Positions 50,764 to 64,000 of a stretch of 64,000 nucleotides of DNA are shown in pieces; within the stretch, counting starts at the first letter, position 1; each line of letters begins with the position of its first letter. The stretch lies in NCBI GenBank assembly GCA_013400155.1, contig VXBM01000889.1, positions 105,612 to 169,611 of the forward strand. Reading direction: 5' to 3'. Below the pieces are notes generated by a model. The model made no database searches. It was given only the letters and a program-made list of their open reading frames with translations, and was not told the origin of the DNA. The DNA is from Helopsaltes ochotensis. Taxonomy: Eukaryota; Chordata; Aves; Passeriformes; Locustellidae. The translations under genes and the position numbers were made by a program.

Positions 50764-53141
50764 TGTCCACCAACCCTTCCTTTCCTGTCCTGACTCAGAG
50801 CAAGAGGGAACCCAACTCTGAATGCTAAGGGACTCCACAGTATTAATTAGGGCTTCGGGTTTTAATTCCAGTTTGCACAATTAAGTCCTTAGCAGCCTTG
50901 GGGTGATTCAGGTGAAAACAGAGATGCCCTGGGCTGTTCTGGGGTGCCCCAGAATTCTGTAAAAGGCTGCCAGACTCTGGAAGGAGCTGTAGAGAAAACA
51001 ACTCTTTCTGGAGCTGCAGCTGGAGACCAGGCTCAGTGCACAAAAATGGAAATATCAATGTATGGCAAATCCCTCTTCTCTATTTAAAAAGGCAGACTAA
51101 TGAATCCATTGAAATAAATTGATTTTTCTGGGTAGTCAGGTTGTTTTTAGCTTCCTGTTGCTTGCTATGCATTGGCAACTAAGTTTTCCTCCAGACCTCC
51201 CACAGCACTTTTGGGAACTACTGCACGTGTGGGGTAGGGGGACAAAGGATGAAACTGCAGCTTTTTGGATGTCACACACAATGGTGTGAAGATAATATAA
51301 TAACTACAGGTATTAATTATAGTATCATTTTTATACACTAGCTAATGCCACAGTACAAGTAAATGAAATGTCAATATTTTCCATAACCATCAGATAATAC
51401 CCCCCCAAAATCAAAAATACACATCTGCCCTTCCAGCGTTTTGGAGTGATGTGCAAGCACAGGCTCAGCACTAATCCCAGTACCCTCATCCCTGCAATAC
51501 CTGCCATTCCTTACTCCACACATTCCCTAGAATAATGAGGCCCATCATCTTTTGATGAGACTGTGGGAGTTGATATTCCCAAAATACAACATTACACTAT
51601 CACATAATCACTACTACTTAATACTGCTCTGAGAAGGCTATTTCTGTGAAAGCTGCTGGGAATACAATAGCAACATGGGGAAGTCGATACAAGGCAGCAT
51701 TGCTCTGTTTCTGCAGGGGATTAAAAAGACAATTAGAAACATTAAATAATCATAAACCTGCTTTTATGATACTTTATAAACCTACAGAGCTAGACTAAGA
51801 CCAGGAGCCAAGACAAAAAAAATGTCTTATCTCACCACATGTGCCACAAAAACCACCTGCTGGCAAAGGGACTCCATTTGGGCAAGTATTGGCATCTGTG
51901 GACAAATTGGCCATTCCAGCACTATTAGAAAATACACTTGAGTATCTTCTAGCAGCACAGAAAGGAAAGTAACTCGTTTGCTGAGAAAAGAGGTGGCTAG
52001 CAACAGACATGGAGAAAATGCAAAGAATCAAAAGGTACTCCTTTCTTGAATTATTGTAGTTGTTTTTCTAGTACCAGGAAGATATAATCAATGAGCAGCT
52101 TTAGAGATCACTTGAAGAGGTAAAAACGTGGTTCAAGTTCTCCTGGCAAGATTTTATTCAGCTTGTCACATACCATTACTGACCCAGGCTGATCTGCAGA
52201 CAAGCAGAGATGGAAAAAGATGCAAACAGAATCCTGCAAGCTTCCACTGGGAGAAGGAGGAGGATCCAGAGTTCACTGTGCTAATGCATTATGGAAAACA
52301 ACTAAGCATGTTTAATTAAATCCTTATGAACTGCCAAGCTCTTAGGTTTTGATATAATCTTCTAGTATGAGTTTTTAGGGAGGGTTTGTTTCTACTGCTT
52401 ATCGCTAGAAAGAAATTCAGCAGCCAAAACAGACCCTCCAACTGCTCTAAACCTCTTGCAAATCCATTTCACTTTGACGAAAGGCTGATATTTACTTGGT
52501 AGATTTTGTGGCTTTGCAGAGACCCACTTGGTACAACACCTGTGTATAGAGGAGGTGGAAATGCTTGCATGGCAGCAGAGTTGTAAGTTTAATTTTAAGC
52601 TGAGCAACCCTGAGGGAAGAACTTGTTGAGCCCAGAGGGGAGAAAGAGGAACAAAGAATTTTGGATTGATTTTTGTTATCTCATAATTTTTAGTTGTTAC
52701 TCCACCTGAGCTCAATGAAAACAGATGCTTACAAAGCACAGACAGAGAGAAGAGGTTTTGGGACTGGGGAGCAGCAAGGGCAGCAGAAGGTCTTGCTGCA
52801 CTTCCAGCACTGCTGCCAGCACTGATCCCAGCCACAGTTATCATCATAGCTGGACTGTCCAAAATGGCATCTCCCAGGGCACTTCAAGAATTCCAGGAGC
52901 CCTTGTTTGGAGGGGTGGAGAAGGGAAATCCATCCTTAACAGAGTAATTCTTTAGCACTTGGTGCACAAGGTCAAGCCTGGCCTCTTCAGTGGCTCAGAC
53001 AGGCTCATTCAAGTAGAAAATTATAGGTGGAGGGGAGGTGGATCTGGGACAGTTTTCACTGAACTCTCTGTGCCCTGTAGCACAGAATCCTCTTCCATCC
53101 TTGGTCCCTGAATTTGTGGCCTAACCATGAGTAGTTATACA

Positions 53142-53173
53142 GGGAAGCATAAAATGAGGGAAGCATAAAATGA
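53142..53173. repeat. perfect 16-bp tandem duplication
   Basis: GGGAAGCATAAAATGA occurs twice back to back (53142-53157 and 53158-53173) with no differences, so it is a recent local duplication and a likely length polymorphism. Confidence 0.92.
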
Positions 53174-56100
53174 AGGAACCATCCTGAGTCTCCCATGTTC
53201 AGACAGCTTGCAGCTTTGAATTCTGGAAAATCAGGAAAAAATTAGACCTCCCTGCAGGACTCACATTTATGATGTCAAGCAGCCCCCTCCAATTTCTTCC
53301 ACAGGGTGAAAGGATCAGGGCAGGAATCACAGGCAGCCTTTGAGCCTAATAACATTACAGCAGCAGAAACACAGATTATGAACCAGGGAAAATGGTGTAT
53401 TCTTGCCTGTTCTCTCAAGCTCTGCGTAACACAGAGCCAAATGACTTGTTGAGGTTTTGTAGAGATTCAGTTTCAATGAAATGCTGTTATTTTAAAACAG
53501 CTAAACACAATCTACTGTGAGTTTCCAAGAAGCCTGCTGAATAACAGATCTAATAGAACAGACTGTGTCTAACACATGGAAGCAAAACTACAAGCACAAC
53601 TAAATCCAACCAGAATTTAAGATCAGCTTTGATACAGTCTTAGTCTCATCTGTTTATATATTTATGTAAATCCAGAAAGTATTTTTAAAATTTTTTGAAC
53701 CATTGATAAAACTGTAAATTTCTTGTTGATTTTTTTTTTTTTTTGAGAAGAAAGGTGTCTTAAATTCCTTCAATACTTACATGTGTAGAAGGCATGGAGC
53801 TTTGAGCATCTTGGTCTTTCTCAAGTGTTTGAATGAAACTCATCTGACAAAGAAATCACCTTAATCTCACAGTAGAACCTTAGATTACTCTACATCTCTG
53901 CAATCTTGAGTTACTTGATAGATCAGGCTATTTGGAAATTTTAAACTTGTTGTTATAAATCCCTATAGCCCTGGAATATTTTTTCATATTTTGGCTGACA
54001 TTTGCTTATTTATAAAGAAAGAAGTCTACTTTTCTGTTTTTCAATTGAAAGAAATCAACTTTTCAATTTAAAGGTTGAATGATACAACCCTTTTCTCAAA
54101 TACACAAAAAAACTCCCCAATAATCCTTAGCACTCTTTAGTCATTCTCTAGAAGAAGTGTAATGATTTATTGTTCCTACTCTATCTGTAAACTCAGCATT
54201 TGACTTGGCCAAGGGCATTAGACAGAAACACTGGAAGAAGTCTGAAATTTCAGTGTGTTCATCTCCCTAAAGGCCAGCTTTTTCTTCTCTGTCTGTAGAA
54301 ATGAGCTACTGCACGGTGTTTCACTTTAAGATACATTTATATTTTATTGCTTGTAATTGTACTGCTCATGGCTTGCCTCTGAAGTAGAGGAAATATTGCT
54401 TTCCAGGTAATTTCATTTCTAATGCTGACTATAAAAGGGCCATGACAAAGATTGTGCTGGGAAAATGTTCTGCTAAAAGCCAATGTCATTTAGAAAAGAT
54501 CAAGTGCTTCAGGTGAAACTTAAAAGAAATGGGACTTAAGAGTCAGGCTAGTTCATGTAGAATATAATTTTTTAAATTATCTGTAGAGCAACTCTATTGA
54601 AATGGAGCAGAGAAGCTGTAAAGGTCACCAATTTCATCATGTTGAACTATTTAAGAGAGAACTCTTCTAACCAAAACACACAATTAATTTAAGGCCACTT
54701 TTCCCCCTCAGAAAGGTTGGTTCTCATCCAGGCTATAGGAAAGCAAAGAACAAGGAACCAAGGCGTGTAGGATGATTTCCAAACCCATCAGTGTGGTGGG
54801 AACTGAGCACCAAGCTCATCTTTCAGGTAAGTTAGTGCTTGTGACCCGAGGGAAGTGTATCCCAAAGGTGCATAAACAGGCTCTTCTGCCTTAGACGAGC
54901 TAATGGGACATCCCTCAATAACCACTGGAAATTGCAGCTGGAGGGAAAGAGGGGAATCCAGCTCCTCTTTGTAGCAAATGCTCTTCTTGAACCCTTGGAA
55001 TGCCTGTTTCTGAAGCTGCAGTGAGATGCAGTGCCGTTTGATGGCACTTAATTATGCTCCTAAGAGACAGGAGCTCCCTCGTTTGTTTTGTGGGGAAGGG
55101 GAGGAAGATAACAGTGATGTATGGGTAGGACTTAAATAAAGGCGATAAAAACACAATGAACTGTGAAACCAGCTAGATGAAGAAATGCAGGAGGGAGGAA
55201 CTGCTCTTTCCAAGTAATTAATTGCTGTAATTGCTGTCTCCCTGCACAAACCCTCCCAGGTCAGTTTTATTATAAAACTAGTGCAATTTCACACCTTCAA
55301 GAAAACAGTTTTCTTCAGGGGAGAAGGCTTATTTATGGGTGAAGGAATATCAGCTAATGATACATTATTTTAACCAACACCTATCAGTGCACTTAGGAGA
55401 ACTCTCTCAACATCCCAGAATGTAAAACGGTGGGATGTACTCACCGCTGTGCTCCAGCTGCTTTGCCTTTCTCTGGCCATACTCAGAGGCTGTAAAACTG
55501 CCTTAGCTTGGGCTGGTGTAAGTTTACAGCTCTCATGCATCACCAAGGCTGCACAAAACAAGAGAACTCTGGTAAATTGGGTATGTTGGCTTTAAAGCAT
55601 AATAAAAGGAACGTGGAAATAACACTGTGAAACTGAAGCAAAGCTTTAAGGAGGGGGAGACAAGGACAATAATCAGGCTTTGCTTCAAGGTCAACTTGTT
55701 AAGCCAGGGAAGTATCAGAGGAGAGTATTATTCCCTCTACAATTCCATTGGTTTAAAAGCACTGGGGATGTATGGAAACCAAATGTTACAGCCACAGCAA
55801 TGTGGGTGAGATGATTTGTCCTCCTACTTCTGTCCCATCTTGTCAGAAATGCCAGTCTGAGGACCAACCAGCCTTGTACCTTACTGGGACTTATTTCAAA
55901 ATCATAAAAACAGGACAACTTCACAGGTCTGTGTCCACTCTTCAAGAATCCTTTTAGGAGCATCACATTCAGTAAGAGGTTACTGGTAAATAGGTGCTTA
56001 TCTCTTCTCTTAGTCTTCTCTTAGTCAGGACCAGAGCTCATTAAACCTTCATTTCAAAACCCATGCTCTAAGCTCATTCCAAGGGTATCAGAGATTAATT

Positions 56101-56582
56101 CTCCCCCTCGTTTATTTTTACAGCTTGCTAATAAATTTCAAAGGTAGGAGAGCAGATGCTTGAAAATACTCTAAAAAGCAACAGCAAAAACACTCAAAAC
56201 AAATCTGCAGCTACAGAAAACTTTGATTTTTCTAAAAAAAGCTTCTCAGGTATCTTTCTAATACAGAAATATTGAGGAAAACCCTCCCTGAATTTTTACC
56301 ACAGATCACACACAAAGAAAGAGAAGAATTTAGACTGAGTTGCACTCCTTAAAGGGAAGGTCTTAACTATTTAATTGAACTTCTCTTGCTGTAACACAAT
56401 CCTATTAATTTGTAAGTGTTCAATGCCAGTCAATATTATGATCCATACATATGGTAGAAGAAAATCTGACTGCTGGGATAGTTTCCTGCCAGCAGGTAAA
56501 TGTTAAATTCTGTCAAATGTCCTGTGAGCAGCAGCAGGTTCCTGAAAAAACTGATGCAGGCAGAAAGGAGGCTGGTGAATGA

Positions 56583-56870
56583 TTGAAAAAGATCTCAAAG
56601 GACACCAAAGCCAATGGTCAAACCAACACCACCACCATGTTTGCCACTAAACTGTGTCATCAAGAGCCACATCCAAACAGTTTTTGAACACTGCAGTAAT
56701 GGTGCCCCAACAACTTCCCTTTTCCAGTGCATGGCTGCCCTTTCAGTGAAGAAGTTTTCTCTAATAACCAACTTGAACCTCCCTTGGCACAGCTTGAGGC
56801 CATTTCCTCTCATCCTGTCCCTTGTTCCCTGGGAGCAGATCCCAATCCCCCCAGCTGTCCAGATCTTTTC
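56583..56870 (-). mobile_element. CR1 LINE fragment, 3' region
   Basis: Read on the plus strand, this is the reverse complement of the CR1 3' region. It runs from GAAAAAGATCTCAAAGGACA through CCACATCCAAACAGTTTTTG (near 56669), CCCTTTCAGTGAAGAAG (near 56738), CCAACTTGAACCTCCC (near 56769) and TTGAGGCCATTTCCTCTCAT (near 56794) to TTCCCTGGGAGCAGATCCC (near 56825). The terminal 8-base tail is missing or decayed and a stretch near 56700 is diverged, so this is an old copy. The plus-strand 116-codon frame over it is antisense and not a gene. Confidence 0.92.
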
Positions 56871-59585
56871 AACCAGTAAGCAACTGGTTCATATACTTTG
56901 GGTCTGCAAATTCAATCTGGCTGAATTAGGTAGGACTGTGTTAACTGTTACCAATAAATCCTGATGGACTGCAGGCCTTAAAAAAAACCTTCTCTGCCAT
57001 TTGTTTTAGGCATGGGAATTGAAATGTGTTTGATTCCTCTCTCAAAACCCATCATTTAATAAAAGAAGGAATGAAAAATAGGGCAGTCAACGTTTGCTTG
57101 AGGGTTCTCACCTTGAGATTTTGTGGTGAAAAACTCTTAGTTCCAGCCAGTTTCTCAGCTTCAGAAAAAACCTAACAAAGAGGCTTTGCTGATTCCATTG
57201 CTTACCCTAAAATATCCTGGTCTCCTGCAGGTTTGGAGAGCAGGTGAGTATTTTACAAACATGTGTTTTATGTCAGACAATATTTGAGTTAGCACAGGCT
57301 GTTAGTATCAGATGAAAAGATTTACCTTTGCGGGCAACAAGGAAAAAAACTTGTTCTTTTTAATTGGCAAAGTGTGCAATAAAATAGTAAGATGGATTTT
57401 GGAACAGTAAATCTTTTGATAATGCTGTTTTTATATAGAAAAGGACTGAGATGGGCTTTAATGCACGAGGCTAACTGTCAGCCTTTTGTTCTATCAAGAA
57501 CTGCCTTACCATTCTCAAAACCCCCCCTACCTGCTTTTCTTTCATGAGATGCACAAAGGAAAAAGGGCTTCTGAGAAACTAATTTATACCTAAATTTCAA
57601 AGAGCCTTTCAGGGAGGATTTTCTGTGGTCCAAGGTATAAGCTCTGCTTGAACCAAGAGTAGGAGAGGACTAGCTCACCTAGCTCAAGGATATAATGTCT
57701 AAAGGCAGTTGTGTTTCCATCTTTTTGTTGTTTGGTTTTGGTCTTTTAGTGGGGTGAGACAGGGGGAGTTTTAAGCCAGCTCGCTCAATAATTATTGTAG
57801 CTAAAAAATATATATATACTTTTATTGCTTGCAAAAAGGAAGCTTTAAGGTACTTTTTTTTCTTTTGACTCTTGAGTTTTTGGTACCATCCATCCACGTG
57901 GGCTCAATGTGGGAGACTTCTGTAGTCCTTGGCTGTCTGGCCACACATGTTCCTAAACTGGAAAAACCAAGATGATGCACTTCTTTCTGAGATCACAATC
58001 CCAGCCTCAGGAACACCATCAAATCAGAGCTGTCAGAGTCCACTATAATTTCCAAATTATTTTCAGCAACTACCTTGATGTCACATCACTGGACATTTTA
58101 AGTGGTGTTCATAAAGTTAATTTCCAAATCTTCAGCTTGTAGAGCTCTGCTCTCAGATTGATTTTCAAAATTGTAGTTCCTTGAATTGTTGATATTATTT
58201 CAAGAACAAGTCTGAAAGGATCACTTTGTCAGTCCAGAATGTTTTCCTATATATTTTCATGCAGAACCCCAAATGTTTAAAAGATAATTTTATTTGTTTG
58301 AAAGCATCTTCAAAATTCCAAACTCTATCAATTATTTATTTTTTGACTGTTACTCAATACCTAATTTCTATTTTACTGCTCTTCCACAGTTTTTCACAGG
58401 TTCAAAACTTCATTTGTCTGGCCATTCTTGCAGAAATGTTGCAGCTCAAAGGACACATGCTCCAGACTTGGAATGCACGTGAAATTTGTGCTCTCAAGCT
58501 TTCAGAATTTGTGAAGTGCTTCCAGATTTTATCCAGAGCCTGAAAATGAAGCCGGAAGAAACTTTTATTTGGTACCCCCGGTGCTTGGGACAGACCATAT
58601 GTGCCATGGTCCTGTTCCCTCCCAGGATGACTTGCCAGAGCAGGGCAGAATTTGCACTCTACTTATCAGTCCTCTACTCCCTGTTTGTAGGCAGCTTGAG
58701 TCCAGGCACAGCAGGATCTACCAAGCAACAAAACCGGAGCCAATTGTCAAGTTGCCAACATGAGAAGTCACTTGGACCTTTGGAGAAGTTCTTGTCACTG
58801 GCTTAACAGTCAGGAGTCCGTCTCAACCTCAGGGTACACTTCTTCAAAGCAGAGATTTTCTTCCTTTTCCCAGGATGGGCACACTCACCACAGAAGAGAG
58901 CAGTGGCACAAAAAATTCCTCAGACTCGGTTCTCAGTTCCCCAGTTTCCTTCCTTGAGCTCTGTCTGGACAAAATCCCTACAGGTTTATCTCCAGAAGCA
59001 GTAAATCCTGTGGTGACAATAGCTTCAGTATTCTCATTAATAATCTATGGGCAAATGAAGCTTTGCAAATTCGTCAGCCCCAAGTCTGCTTCAGCTTTTG
59101 GACATCACAGAAATGGGCACGTTGCTTTGCTAAAATCAGGAAAACCAGCTCTGGCTCCTCGTTCTTGCCAACTGTCCTATCCAGTCAGACCAGAGGTCCC
59201 TTCCATCACCAGCAGGGACATTTGATGATGCTTTCCAGGGCAAAATTACTGTGGGGCACTCCCCAAGCTGGAGTTTCACTCTGACCTTCCCCCAGCTCAT
59301 GGCCGAGCCAATTTCTGAACGCATGGTTGGTGCTTCATGGATAGATGATGAAATTATGGAGGTACTTTTGTAATGAAAAACAGTTTAATGTCTGTTTCTG
59401 CTAATTGTTTCAGTACTCATTTTGATCTGCTTTTAGGACTCAATAACTATTTCAGGTGTGGCACACTTTAGCTGGTTTGTATTTGTTAGACAATGATAGA
59501 TTATAGTTTCACTACTCAAGATTTCATCACTAAAGGTTTCATCCAAAGGCTGCTGCTTTTTTCTTTTGAACACATCTAGGCAAAA

Positions 59586-59628
59586 ATATTCATAATTAAA
59601 CTACTTCATATTCATAATTAAACTACTA
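59586..59628. repeat. 22-bp tandem duplication, AT-rich
   Basis: ATATTCATAATTAAACTACT occurs twice in tandem, starting at 59586 and at 59608. The core contains CATAATTAAA, a homeodomain-type word. It is followed at 59628-59635 by ATGCAAAT, the exact POU octamer. Confidence 0.9.
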
Positions 59629-59915
59629 TGCAAATATGCTCTTTTCCTAGAAAATGACGCTTCCTTAATATCAGTACCTTGAAAGTGAGTGCTGTTCAAT
59701 CCTTAACCTAGATTTCATTCCACAGAAAAAATACATGACCATTTACTAATTTGTTTTCAGGTACTTGCTTATACAGTACAGTCAATATTTTTAAGACTTT
59801 AACGTGGAATCAATTTCTTTTGGGCTTTTAGTTGCACTCAGGCAAAGCTTGACTGACTTTTTACTTTCTTCTCTTGGAATTGTATGCATTGTGTTTCCTT
59901 AGCACTGTGAGAGGT

Positions 59916-59994
59916 AGTTTTGGTTTGGTTTTTTCCTTGTTTATGTTTTCTTTTTCTGTTGTTTTGGGTAGTTTTTGTTTGTTGGAGTTTTTTT
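59916..59994. repeat. T/G-rich low-complexity tract
   Basis: Irregular TTTTG and GGTTT units over about 80 bases. Confidence 0.85.
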
Positions 59995-62900
59995 GAAAGT
60001 ATAGTACCCTAAGTTTGTATTTAACCTGAACATGTAGAAATGGAGCAGTGTTATTTACACAGAAATATAAAAGGAAATACAGATTTCAGACTCCATGGTC
60101 CGGAATCAAATACATATATATATCTGTTCACTCTCCCCTAGATGAAGTATTGCTGCAACAACCAAAACCATATCAAAACTATGATTCCTTATGTGCAGAA
60201 GTCAAAGGCTGCAGGTCAAACTTGGAGTCCAAATGCCAAAGAAGTTTCTAGTTTACATGAAATATTCATTCTGTGCTATGAGCAATCCAGCTCAAGACCA
60301 GCTCTCTGGTAACACACAGCAACTTTGACTCTTCCCAAAGTTGCTCAAACTGGTTTTACTGGTTTGTTTCCAGCCAACTAACATAAATGAGATGGCCTGA
60401 CATTGTCAGCACACACTGCTGGGTCTGGCTCTAACTCTCAATAAAGAAGTTATATTTGATGAAGTCAGCATTTTTTGAAAACCATAGATTTGCATGGGAT
60501 AGAAAGCAAAATATGTCAAAACTAAATTGTGGGCAAGTAAGGTTCACAAAAACCCTATTCAAGATGCAATAATTAGAGCAATCAATGCATTTTGATTAAC
60601 TGATTACCAGCTTTCACCACTTGTAGAAATGACCTTATTCAGTAAAATCAGAAACGCATTCAGATTAAATTGGGAGCAGATGGAAAGTTGTTTGTGTTAC
60701 TGACATTTTGGTTCCTGAATACCCTTCAAAAGCGTGTGGTACTGCTACACTGTAGTGTAATTTGAATAAAGCAACAAAATCAGTCTCTCTTCACTCCACA
60801 AATACAAAGATTATCATGCAAAAGGTCAGCCTGGCATACAACAAATATTAACAACAAGGAGTGCATCACTTTCTAGATGTCATTTTGCAGTGTTCTCAGC
60901 ACATGTAATTGTGACTGAATACAATTTCATTCAGAAAACAACACTTAGGAAGAAGAGACCTACAAGGCTTTTATATGAGACATTAAACTGAAATCAGACT
61001 GTAAACTCATGGATCCCAAATCAGTTTCAGCAGGCTTTCAGCTGTGCTTTACAACACGATTTGGACCACAAACAAATCCTGAAGGAAAAGAGAGCTATCA
61101 TGATTTATATTTGTGTAAGTTGTTCTGGATAGATCAGTCAGCCTTTAACAGGCTGAATTTGGATTTTGTACTTTTCTTTGATGTTGACCTAGTCTGTGTT
61201 CACTGAAATGGAAACTAACATCCTTTCGTTTTAGGAAATTAACAGGAGCATAACGTGTATTGGTTTTAAATGTTCTGTTTCCGACACACAGAGGAAGAAA
61301 ATTGACACCTCTTGTAGAACTGCTTATGTTACTTGGAAGGCAAAGTTTTCAGCAGGACCATTTGCTTCTCAGTTTCACAAAATTCTCAAAAGTCAAATTG
61401 AGTTTCAAGTGGCATTGAGCACATGGATTTGGATCTAGAGCTCATCTGTTTTAACTGGTCCTTATTTAAAGTGGCTTCAGGCTTTTCCTTTAGATCCAGA
61501 GTTCTAACTCTGTTGCTTCAGAGGCAGCTGCTGTGTGGATAGTTCTCCCACAAAATTCACAAAAGGGAGCATCCTCAACTCTGTGTCACATTCAGTATAA
61601 CAGCACTGTTAAAATGGTGATTGTGTGCAGGATTTTGTGTTGTAATAAACCTGCAGAAGTATTTTTCATTAATTGTCAAAAGCTTTGTAAAAAAGTTAAA
61701 ATTCAAGGATTTAAAATGACAAAATTGTTTGTTATAGAGACATCCTGGGTGAACATTCTTTTTACTGGCATTCAGTCTCATTTAAGTCCATGCAGTGTCA
61801 CTTGGACTCAACGACGAATGAGGGGAAGATAGAGATAATTTTAAATTCTGAAGAAAACCTGGCCCAGAAGAATTGAGATGCAGTGCAATCTTCAAAATGC
61901 TGCAGTGCAAAAGAGTTTAACCAGAACTTTTGATTTAAGAATGTAAGAAAAAAATTGTTCAAAACTATATTTAAATATAATTTAGAAAATTTTATAAAAT
62001 ACTGTCCATTATAAAAATCTTCTGACCTGCAGTTTTTATAATATCTTGATTAATCCAAGAGGAGTGTTACTCTTTTCTGGGTTTTGAGAGTTCTTTCAGA
62101 GTCCTTTCATAACACGTTGCTTTAGGATGCTTTCTACAATAAAATCTCAAAAGGTAAATATTTAATCAAGGGATTGTTCTTCTTATCAACCCTCTGATAA
62201 TATTTTTTTAATATATTACTTTGTCTGAACAGCAAAACAGAGATTTTCCCTAGGAGCCCTTGCATCTATAACCTTGTTTTAAAGGAATACAAATTCCTGC
62301 AGAGTTTACTATATAAGAAACAGGTTCATTAATCAAACTGACAAACCATTTTCAGCGTTATTGTTCCACACAGCACAATATCAAACTGATATGAAAGAAT
62401 TGCATTTATAAACATCCATTCACATCTTTTACAGTCATTACTCCAGCACCCTGGCATTAGTGCAGGACTGTAATACAATTACACAAATACGGCTTTTTTT
62501 TCCCAAACTTTTACAGGTTTCAGTATCTGAGAGGCAAGAAACCCTGACTTGTGGTCACTCTGACCTTGTTCTGGAGGGGTAAAGAGGGGATGGCCAAGAG
62601 AGCCAGGACACATATGGCAGGGCCAGACACACCCTCCAAGTGCCATGGCATGGACTTTCTGCTTCCTCCAGCATTTCCAGGAAGTGCTGCAGAATTAAAG
62701 CTTAGCTTGGCTCGGTGTCAGTAGATGCTGCTGTGCTTATCTGGTGTTCAGAGTAGCACTGGGCCTGATGTGACGTTTGTTTCACACACAGAAAATTTCT
62801 GCAGGCTTTCAGAGGCTGAGACAAAACTTCAGGAGACCCAAAGGATCGCTTTGGTTTCTGCATCCTGGTCCAGCAGAGGAGGCTGTCCCAGCTGGGACAA

Positions 62901-63088
62901 CAAATACCAAACAGTCCACTGCGGAGGTCTTCTTCTTGCCTGGAAGATAAGGAGGAAAGATTGCCTAATTAGAGGGAATCCAAAGGTTTACTGCTAATAG
63001 CAGTTTCTAAGGAAAGCCCATTAAGAGAGGTCATTTGGAAAAAGAGAGATTGGCTCCATTCTTGCAATAGTTCCCTTCACCTTTGCAG

Positions 63089-63247
63089 AAGGGAGCTGTG
63101 CCAGTATTCCTGGACCGCCAGCACCTCCTCAGAGCCCATCACCAAGCATCCTGCAGGGATGAGGAGCCAGGCTCCTCTCACCCTCCCCAAATCTCGGGCA
63201 GGGGGAATGAGAGAGGACAACAGAAAACTCAGTCAGGCATCTTCCAG
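63089..63247 (+). CDS. weak candidate coding exon, unrecognised
   Basis: A 159-base block (53 complete codons, phase 0 to 0) is preceded by a pyrimidine-rich acceptor, TTCCCTTCACCTTTGCAG, and followed by a donor, CAG|GTGAAA. The open frame continues past both signals, so openness does not specifically support the exon. The peptide (beginning KGAVPVFLDRQHLLRAHHQA) is hydrophilic with no domain I recognise. The donor is weaker than the one at 36310. A non-coding exon or chance are both plausible. Confidence 0.15.
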
Positions 63248-64000
63248 GTGAAACTGAGCCTGCTCCAAAACCCGGTGCCTTGTCCTTGTGAGGTTTGCAT
63301 GGAGCACCCAGGGGAACACTCACACTGCTGGGAGCTCCTGCAGCACTGGAGAGGCAGGGGATGGGATCACTGGAAACTTCGTGGGATGGACAGCAAAGGC
63401 CCTGAGGCACAGCTGAATTTTGGGCTCAAGGTGAAGAGCATTTCTGAACCAGGACACTCCGTGGAGACAGGAGACAGGAGAGAACTGCACCTACACGCTG
63501 AGTCGTGCTGGAAAGAAGAAATTTTATTTACATCTTTAGACATTTTATAGAGTTCCAAAGGTGACCATGGATTGGAAGGTGAAGCTGCCACCTCTCCAAC
63601 ACACTGGTCAGACCAACAGTGCATCAACTCTCTCCTCCTCCATGAAAGAATGTCAACAGTCTGATTGTTTACATGAAGTGCGTGAGAAACTCCATTGCAG
63701 AAACAAAGACACATCAGAAGGCTGGAAATCAGGGCAACAACACTCCACACATGGTGCACAGCCAGGTGCACAACAAGGTGCACCAACCAAGGACCGAAGC
63801 AGAACCCCAAGCAATAAGACTGAGATCAGAGTTCTGACAGGCTTGCAAGGGTTTTCCCTCTGGTGTACAGACTAACCAGTCCTGTGGAATTGGAGCCAAG
63901 CATTAAATAGTTTCACAGCTTTGAATTTGAAGACTATTTTTGCACATTCTGCAAAAGCTTGCTAATAGGCACCATGGTAAAGTCAGTCAAAAATGCCAGG
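63248..64000. other. unique DNA, no gene recognised
   Basis: The sequence is GC-richer near the start. It contains three tandem 12-13-base units beginning GGTGCAC at 63753-63789. Frames on both strands (63367-63810 minus, 63561-63875 plus) overlap each other and are not called. Confidence 0.55.
63753..63789. repeat. short tandem repeat, three GGTGCAC-led units
   Basis: GGTGCACAGCCA, GGTGCACAACAA and GGTGCACCAACCA lie head to tail. It is a diverged 12-base minisatellite-like array. Confidence 0.8.

Larger units (their letters stand above)
46663..56582. other. unique DNA, no gene recognised
   Basis: About 10 kb of unique sequence. Small tracts are present: a T run at about 50216-50231, a GGA-rich stretch at 50737-50763, a T run near 53731-53746, and tandem duplications at 53142-53173 and 56004-56025. 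Frames at 47097-47543, 50428-50880 and 52392-52862 have no domain, no matching splice signals and antisense competitors. Confidence 0.55.
56871..63088. other. unique DNA, no gene recognised
   Basis: Unique, mostly AT-rich sequence with a T/G-rich tract at 59916-59994 and a 22-bp tandem duplication at 59586-59628, followed directly by an ATGCAAAT octamer. 58545-59330 is GC-richer with several 100-codon plus frames, but no domain or consistent splice signals were recognised. Confidence 0.55.

Noticed and set aside
56614..56964. Plus-strand 116-codon frame
   Set aside because: It is antisense translation of the minus-strand CR1 fragment.
1..64000. CRISPR array, operon, phage or plasmid features
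   Set aside because: The window is vertebrate nuclear DNA; no regularly spaced repeats or prokaryotic genes exist.

Overview
The window looks like gene-poor avian, probably passerine, nuclear DNA. The evidence is three 3'-end fragments of CR1, the dominant LINE of birds and other reptiles; generally sparse interspersed repeats; many small T-rich, A/C-rich and purine-rich tracts; and no bacterial-type gene organisation. No complete protein-coding gene, tRNA, rRNA, known small RNA or CRISPR array could be recognised. The open reading frames are nearly all short (60-160 codons), unrelated to each other and typical of chance. The most economical reading is an intergenic gene desert or the inside of one or more very long introns.

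Layout. 1-63 is a (CCCTT)n microsatellite cut by the window edge. 64-22.8 kb is unique AT-rich DNA with a GATA-site cluster (3.24 kb), several stretches with the look of conserved non-coding elements (6.4, 10.5 and 18.4 kb), a 29-bp tandem duplication (10.93 kb), a perfect RFX X-box palindrome (14.16 kb) and a near-perfect 31-bp hairpin (19.94-20.01 kb). 22.83-23.11 kb is a + strand CR1 tail. It is followed by a GC-richer kilobase holding the longest gap-free frame (minus strand, 23.59-24.08 kb). 24-31.8 kb is unique DNA with a 73-base T homopolymer at 28.0 kb. A 698-base run of N (31807-32504) lies in what may be an LTR-type repeat. 33.81 kb carries a short CR1 remnant. The best exon candidate is at 36176-36309 (+). 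A 68-base A homopolymer lies at 41.86 kb. The rest is unique DNA with small tandem duplications, a minus-strand CR1 fragment (56.58-56.87 kb) and a weak second exon candidate at 63.1 kb.

How parts could work together is speculative. If 36176-36309 is an exon, the window is largely intron of an unidentified plus-strand gene, and the CNE-like blocks could be regulatory elements inside it. Nothing here proves this. All repeat and motif calls were made by eye, without alignment or database search.
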